From: Manduca sexta
Taxonomy: Eukaryota; Arthropoda; Insecta; Lepidoptera; Sphingidae
DNA length: 64,000 bases
Reading direction: 5' to 3'
Assembly: GCF_014839805.1 (NCBI RefSeq)
Contig: NC_051131.1
Span: forward strand, 11,892,913-11,956,912
Positions 57,380 to 64,000 of this stretch are shown here, piece after piece. The position numbers and the translations under genes are program-made. Under the pieces are notes generated by a model. The model was not told the DNA's origin and did no database searches. It saw nothing but the letters and a program-made list of their open reading frames with translations. Within the stretch, counting starts at the first letter, position 1; every line of letters starts with the position of its first letter.

Positions 57380-59578
57380 CTATACAATATTTACGTAACA
57401 TCTTCACGCTTCAATTAAAACAAAGCACCATTTTGCCATAAATCTAATCGTGTGATAAAATAATTATATAAATCAGTCGATTATCTCACCGTTGTACAAT
57501 TTCGTGTTCCAATGGAGTGTGAGGCGTAGGAACGCGGCCGTCTAGGTCGCGAGCCCACATTCTAGCGTAGGTTTCGCCCATTCAGTTTTATAACATTAAT
57601 GCGGACTAGGACTAAGGAAGCTGCACAGGATCAGTTAAAATGGTTGGAAGCCTTAGCCATTTGAAAATACAAAAAAAAAAATGCGTCTTATAACCATTCA
57701 AAGATGCTTTTTGTGAATGGTAAATTGTACACTCTATTTTATAATATGTCTTCGAAGTGTGATTAAATTTAGAAAAACAGTTTACACCACACAATGTTAG
57801 TAAATTCCGGGCATTTAAGTGAAAATCATAGTTTTTCTTAAACATATGTTTTGATACTACTAAAATAAAAAATTAAAACCAGCTAATTATAAATATAACA
57901 TAGCAGTTGATTATAAGTAAAAGACAATACTTAAACGCTACACTTTAAATACGTCAGACAATAGCGACAAAACTGACAGTTTTAACTGAACGTTTGTATC
58001 TAAGTCTTTAAACAGTACGAGTTGTTTATTAAATCGGCATTCGGCATAAAGTGTTCATTGACTATAAACTACGGTTATTTTCGTTTTGATTTGCTCGTAA
58101 AATATTTTACCTAATGCATCCATAAGCATTTTTAAAAGGTGAAAGCGTAGGTCGACCCTTCGGCACACCAGCAGTCGAAGCATGTAGTTTTTTCATGCCC
58201 ACACGTGATTAACGCCTGGTTGAATGCAAACTTTTACAGAAAGAGAGTGATCAAATGTTTTTTTAAGTCATAATCTTGACTATTGAAGAGTGATATTTGA
58301 AGTATATATTTTCGAACCTAAATTAATAATTCACAGCAGATAATTAATCAATTATTCTCTATGATTGAAACGTAATCTTTAGATTAAAATTTTGTTCCAA
58401 AAAGTAGGTCAAATATCTTGTAGGCGGTAATAGAACAGCAAAAACAATCAGTGGACAGCTGTAAGTCAACAAACGAACAACAAGGTCCCCATAAATGTTA
58501 TAATCAAGGTAAAATACTAACAATTTACGGCGGAAATTAATCAAGTAGACTTTCCTTACGTAAAAATTATTTGCAATTCGGCCTTACATTAATCGCATTA
58601 TGCTGTTTGTTTAGGCGTAATTATCGTATCGCCTTGGCCTAATGCGAATGTTAGCAGAGGAAGCTGTGATTGTGAGCGTAAATAACATTTTTTTAATTAT
58701 TATTATGCTCTAATTAACGCGTCTAATGCAATGTGTTGAACAGGTTTAAAGTTGTCTGGTATGAGATTAGTAGTTGAATGCTTGTACATGGATCAGCGCC
58801 GATGTAATTATATCAGGAATGTTATTAAATTGTCTATTTGATATTGTCATCTTTCCAAATGTTGAAAGATTACATATTTCGTTCAAAATGTATGTCAATT
58901 ATTTGTTTGTAATTTCAAATACTTTAGGATTTTCTTAGCTCGCAAGTAATCTGGCATAAGCAACGATAGTGGAACGTCTCAGTTTACAGTTTCAGCGCCC
59001 AAACACTGCCAATTTTTCAATTACATTGTGTTCCCATTAGTAATTTATCACTCGCTTTAACAACTAAAGTTGACGCACGCAATAAAAATATTTAAAGAAA
59101 TAAACACGAAAACAATACACATATTGTAACAACACACAAAACAAAATTAACACGGGACCACCACAAACAAGGCAAAGTAAATCAGTGCACTGGGAAACTC
59201 CAAACTAGGACATAAATAACTTAAACAACTCAGCCATAAATATCACAAGCGCGCGTCAAACAAAGCGGTATACTTTTATTTTGAAACATTGATTAATTTC
59301 TTTTATGTTTCGTGAAACTAATGGCTTTTAAAAGTATGGACATATCACTGTTTTATTTGGGCTACAGTTTTTACAATAACAGCGCAGTCGAATATAGACG
59401 ACATACATTTTTAATGCAATTCGTTTTAAAGTTACTATATACTATATATACTATATATATTTGTTATACCTATTGATAGTATAATGATTTCTTATATTTA
59501 CGCGAATGTTAGAGATCAGTGGCGAACGGTCCGTATAACCCGATTCCTGTCGCCTTCCCTTTCGTAACTTATGTTAAA
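57380..59578. other. No gene recognised
   Basis: AT-rich unique DNA; the minus frames at 57612-57845 and 58359-58544 have no motif. A TATACTATATA tract lies at about 59.44-59.46 kb. Confidence 0.45.
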
Positions 59579-59875
59579 CTAGCGACCCGCCCCGGCTTCG
59601 CACGGGTGCAATGCTGATACTAAATACACTACAGAAAAACTGTGAACGTTGTATATAAAAACATAGCGGCCCGCTCTGGCTTCGCACGGGTATAACATAA
59701 CAAAATAACAGTATTTCTCCACTATTTAATGGATGTTATTATTATACATATAAACCTTCCTCTTAAATTCAATCTATCTATTAAAAAAAACAGCATCAAC
59801 ATCCGTAGCGTAGTTTTAAAGATTTAAGCATACATAGGGACAGAGAAAGCGACTTTGTTTTATACTATGTAGTGA
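59579..59875 (+). repeat. RTE-like retrotransposon tail with internal repeat
   Basis: ACTAGCGACCCGCCCCGGCT followed by TCGCACGGGTGCAAT, and 85 bases later AGCGGCCCGCTCTGGCTTCG then CACGGGTATAACA: the same short block twice. Further on CATCCGTAGCGTAGTTTTAA and GGGACAGAGAAAGCGACTTT, typical of RTE tails in many animals. No coding sequence remains. Confidence 0.75.
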
Positions 59876-59981
59876 TCTAATTACCATTAGAACGATTTGC
59901 AGATCGTATCGATGCATATTATTAGTACATATATGTCGTGTATTCCTTTTGCCACTGTAAGACATCGTTATAAAATTACCT

Positions 59982-60075
59982 TTCAGATTTCATCGCGGTT
60001 TTTTGTATTATCATTTTCTCCGGAGACGTAACGTTTCGATGATTTTACAGCCTTTACGGTGCAATCCATTACCAT
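59982..60075 (+). repeat. Repeat family D copy
   Basis: CAGATTTCATCGCGGTTTTT and ATTTTCTCCGGAGACGTAAC then GTTTCGATGATTTTACAGCC match the 30.4 and 62.5 kb copies, with an insertion after TTTTCTCC. Non-coding. Confidence 0.6.
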
Positions 60076-60185
60076 CATGGTATTATGATCATTTAATACA
60101 CATTAATAATAGCACAGTCAGTAAATTACAAATAGGTCTCATTCTATGCCCTGACTTTTAAACAAGTTTCATTACAATCCATAAA

Positions 60186-60523
60186 TAATAATAAATAATA
60201 ATAATAACAGCCCTGTATTATATACTTGCCCACTGCTGAGCACGGGCCTCCTCTACTACTGAGAGGGATTAGGCCTTAGTCCACCACGCTGGCCTAGTGC
60301 GGATTGGTAGACTTCACACACCTTCGAAATTCCTATAGAGAACTTCTCAGATGTGCAGGTTTCCTCACGATGTTTTCCTTCACCGTTAAAGCGAACGATA
60401 AATTCACAAAGAATACACACATGATTTTTTTAGAAAAGTCAGAGGTGTGTGCCCTTGGGATTTGAACCTGCGGACATTCGTCTCGGCAGTCCGTTCCACA
60501 CCCAACTAGGCTATCGCCGCTTT
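60186..60523 (-). repeat. SINE family B, full-length with 14-base target duplication
   Basis: Flanked by TTACAATCCATAAA at 60172-60185 and 60524-60537. On the minus strand the head reads GCGGCGATAGCCTAGTTGGG (A box) and then GGTTCAAATCCC (B box), followed by the body and a (TTA)n tail at 60186-60209. About 340 bases. It resembles butterfly/moth tRNA-type SINEs such as those called Metulj, but the name is from memory only. The 80-residue minus frame at 60333-60575 is a reading through it. Confidence 0.93.
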
Positions 60524-60537
60524 TTACAATCCATAAA

Positions 60538-61159
60538 ACTTTTATTATATAGGAAGTAGGACATTTGCCGTGCACAAATACTGCTCACAAAACACGTCTT
60601 TATTCCTAAGGGCAAGTAAGGAAAAGCCCCAATTAGTGGACCCTCATGTCCCTGTGTTTATTTCTGCCTCCCAATGTGACACACATGATAATATATGTCG
60701 TTAATACCAAAAAAAAATATGTTCAAATCTAGCCTAAAACACAATTTACAAATATTTTAACAAAACATACAGGAACAGTAAAAAAATCAAACAACAATCA
60801 CTCCGGCCGAGAGTTTATCATCAGAACAGAAATAGCTTTTCCTCATTCTTCGTTGAAAAAATTCTAACGTTTACTGTCTATCGATAAATAATTGCATAGT
60901 ACAAATATTATTGAAGTCGGGATTTTAGCTTAGGCCGTGCTTGTAAACAGTTATTGGGAATCGAACGGGTGCAAAATAATGAATAAGCATGTTAATTAAG
61001 GAGATTTGTAAAGCTTAGATGAATAATCCATATATTTTATATCCGCTCAAATAGCGACCACCTTACACAATATGTTAAAACCCGCCACAGTGGCCCACGT
61101 ATGTAAGTGTGTCGCGTTCCGGGATCAGCCTGTGTATATCCGGTTCCAACAGGCCGGCA
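60538..61159. other. No gene recognised
   Basis: AT-rich with A-runs near 60.71 kb; no open frame of note. Confidence 0.45.
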
Positions 61160-61262
61160 TAATTGTGTCGACTGCCGAGGGGTAATCATCTCTCGTTAGT
61201 CGACATTCTATTGGACCAACAATACATACCATCAGGTGTAGTGGAGTCACTTTTCCGTGCAT
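61160..61262 (-). repeat. Repeat family E copy
   Basis: Reverse-complement counterpart of 43722-43806: GTCGACTGCCGAGGGGTAAT, CATCTCTCGTTAGTCGAC, ACCATCAGGTGTAGTGGAGT. It also contains GTCGAC twice, as the other copy does. Confidence 0.5.
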
Positions 61263-62458
61263 TATAAATTCAGTTTTGTATGAATGATTTAGGATACTGC
61301 CTTCTAGAATGTTTTAGTGATGGAATCTGTAAGTGTATGTGTTATAATTTTTTTAACGATATAATATTTTAAAATGGTATATAATTGTATATTAATAAAA
61401 TATTATATGCTGATATATAAGATAGTTCGCTAATTATGGATATAGGTAACATTTAATTTAGCAGTACACTAGTTACGCATGTTACAATTTTTTCTAGTCA
61501 CACGTAGGCCATTAAGAATATCCTGAGCTTAGAGGTCATCGTCTTAATTAGATACTAATGTTATTACAATTTTGGCTTTACATAAGCGTACGTCCATGTA
61601 GACCTACATAAGAGATCTTAAAATGACAAAAATAGTGAAAGTTTAACACGGATATTTTTCGTAAGCGATCGTTAAAATTTGCGCGCGAATGTGTTAATAC
61701 TGTTTTATGATATTTTTATGTATTCTTTACGTCGTCGCTTTGTAATGGGACCTTAATGGTTTGTTACACTTTTAACAAGTTTTTATGCATTTTATTATGA
61801 CATTTATTTTCATATTTCTTAATTTACGCCGCTGATGATCGTCATGTACAATAAATTTTATTGTTGTTTTAATTTATAACGATTTGATGTTTGCGTTGAT
61901 AGCTTGTTTTTGTTCCTATAAAATTGGTGATTATTACATTAATTTGCATGTTTCTTTACATAACCATGTATGTACAGTTAATAGGATTTGTAACACATCG
62001 TTTAATATAAAATTTTGTCAAACGTTCATTGCTTCTTTTTTACTAAAAAAAAAATACCACGATTCTGTGTTGTTTAACTATAACTAATAGCATTACTAGG
62101 GCATCTAGTACTTCCAATAAAACGATACTAAAATTATTCCAAATAAATATTAAGCATGCATAGAAAAACTATATGCTGTCATTTGTAATTATTTTGACAA
62201 CACCAACTCAATCTCATTACATTAGTATTCCTTATGGCTGGTTAGGTACGAACACTTTTACGTATTCATGAATTATAAATCTAGAATCTAATAACTGTAC
62301 TGAATTTAATAGATTCTTCTTAGGGGAAACGCCACTGTCCCTTTCTTGCCTTAGGAGGTTCAACGGTCTGGTCTAAATACATTCTATAACTTTGATACAG
62401 GGCGGTTAATTTTTTTTTTAAGTTTACGCAAATTTTAGAAATTAAAATTAAACTATTT
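61263..62458. other. No gene recognised
   Basis: Very AT-rich, with long T runs. The 67-residue plus frame at 61884-62087 has no motif. Confidence 0.45.
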
Positions 62459-62580
62459 TTCGGATTTTATCGCGGTTTTATATTTTAATTTTCTCCTTGT
62501 CCCCCCCAGTCTACGCGTGACCACGAGGGCTGCAAAGTTTTCGAAAGGTTGAGAGAAAATTGAAATATAAAAACAGAGCG
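62459..62580. mobile_element. Family D MITE with inverted ends
   Basis: The left arm TTTTATATTTTAATTTTCTC at about 62475-62495 pairs with the right arm GAGAAAATTGAAATATAAAA at about 62553-62572, one substitution. The centre has a C run and CTACGCGTGACCACGAGGGC. The copies at 30.4 and 60.0 kb keep only the left side. No target duplication assigned. Confidence 0.65.
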
Positions 62581-64000
62581 TTTACTTTTACTACTCGTTT
62601 ATTGAGGAATCTTAGTTTTGATAAAAAGCTAAGATATGCACATATCCTAAAAATCTTAACCTCCGATAAAGCGAGCCATAATTATCTATTTTGTAGCACC
62701 GCAACAATTGTACTTTAATTTATTCATCCCAGTAACTAAGTAGACATTCCCAAGGACGGATTATTACGTCTGACGTATAAATCAGTGTCGCGTTACGTCA
62801 CTCGTGGTTCGTAAATAGAAACACTATTTGTAGGGCGAGTGCCGCCTACGGTGGTAAGTTTTCTGTCATTGTACTGATCTCAGTGATGTTATAGAAATCC
62901 CCTAGATTTTTCCATGATCTGAAGATAGTTGCAAATGGCGTGATTTGTTTTCTGAGGTTTTAGGACGAGAGTTGTAGCATGGGTAACTTCCAAATAGAAT
63001 TTGGGTATGACTCAAGTCGTTTACACTAAGTAAACATTTCTAAAAACTTACGAAATATTATGTTATTGCATCTAGACATACCTGTAACAAAAAACATAAA
63101 GTATATTTCACATAAACTGCAGAACAACTTAACATAGTTTGTTAGCATAGCATTATTGTTTCTCACCGTATTTTTTTTCAATTCTTTAGTAAATTTCTAA
63201 AGCCCAACATACATCAGGGTTCAACACATTGAAGTTCCGAGTACAGTGAGACATTAGAGCATCATTATCCGAATTAAACGGGGGACATGGGTGTTCGGAT
63301 AACCGCTCTATTCGGTTAATCGAACTGCATACTTTTATATATGAATTAATTTACCAATAAAAATACATTTATGATACGAATTTCGTTTATCAGAGTAGTA
63401 TGTAACAAAGTACAAATAACTTAATGAACAAGCATATTAATTAATCAATATTTTACGTGCTGTATGTCTATAAAACCAACGTTTGAAGACGTCCTTCATT
63501 TTAGTGTGTCGAAGTGGGCCTATCCTCTTACACGCGGTTAAGTTCGTAGTTTTTTCAGAACAGAAAGATGATACATGCTCATTACATTCACCTTGAGCTT
63601 CAAAACATAATAAGGCAGCATCGAAGCTTGACAAAATTAGAACTAAGTCTCAGTTGTGTTCTAAGTATGTACAGCGTACACTGCTTCTGGCTGAGTGATT
63701 TATATTATTTTGCTCAACCAGCAGACCACACGGGTCATGCAGCCCGCTAAGCTTTTGCATGCGGCCCGCATACCTTTTGTAAGTGGACCATCTAACTCAA
63801 AAATTTTACTAAAACCAAACATCCCGAGCTCACTTGAGCTGTATGGTAATCCTATATAATAAAATCGCTCGATAATTGGGAATACTTTTTATGAAAAATA
63901 AGAATAGTGTACGGAACCCAGGTGCACAGGTGCAGACTTCTAAAGCTACCGACTTCTTCTGTACTTTGTCTGTCAATCAGCGCTACGAATTTTATTATAT
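62581..64000. other. No gene recognised to the end of the window
   Basis: AT-rich. The frames at 63437-63634 (minus, 65 residues) and 63568-63750 (plus, 60 residues) have no motif. No repeat family was recognised. Confidence 0.45.

Noticed and set aside
57064..57441. 125- and 108-residue frames on both strands
   Set aside because: Both are readings through a SINE family A copy with target duplications.
59435..59465. TATACTATATA tract as a regulatory array
   Set aside because: Simple low-complexity AT repeat, common in this genome and without a conserved partner.

Overview
The window reads as nuclear DNA of a moth or butterfly (Lepidoptera). The background is AT-rich and gene-poor. It carries tRNA-derived SINEs, RTE-type tails and MITEs of kinds I associate with lepidopteran genomes, and its one cellular gene has short GC-rich exons split by small AT-rich introns. 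The order is an inference from general familiarity; no database was searched. Nothing prokaryotic, organellar or plasmid-like was seen.

Layout. From 1 to about 2.74 kb there is no coding sequence, but a plus-strand AATAAA near 2711 makes this a candidate 3' UTR of a gene entering from the left. From 6.3 to 11.6 kb, minus strand, nine consecutive exons with matching splice phases encode the last 785 residues of a RhoGAP of the ARHGAP21/23 (Drosophila RhoGAP19D) family: the C-terminal half of a PH domain, a linker, a complete RhoGAP domain with all expected catalytic residues, and a long disordered tail. A GGCACCA minisatellite sits about 110 bases past the stop codon. The 5' exons (PDZ, first half of PH) could not be found. 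They lie either in very short exons or beyond 64 kb, so much of the remaining 52 kb may be one huge intron or a regulatory desert.

From 11.6 to 64 kb no cellular protein-coding gene can be supported. The region holds a 365-bp, nearly perfect hairpin bounded by TTAA (13.62-13.99 kb), a complete young Ty1/copia LTR retrotransposon on the minus strand (38.63-42.97 kb, 5-bp target duplication, reading frame broken twice), at least five copies of one SINE family and three of another, several MITEs, RTE-like tails, and some GC/CpG-rich patches (18.1, 25.2, 48.3, 50.4 and 51.4 kb) that could be promoters or non-coding exons.

The strongest points for follow-up are the intact hairpin element (possible siRNA source), the missing 5' half of the RhoGAP gene, the copia copy with near-identical LTRs but homopolymer frameshifts, and the GC islands in the desert. 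I did not find a clearly new multi-gene system.
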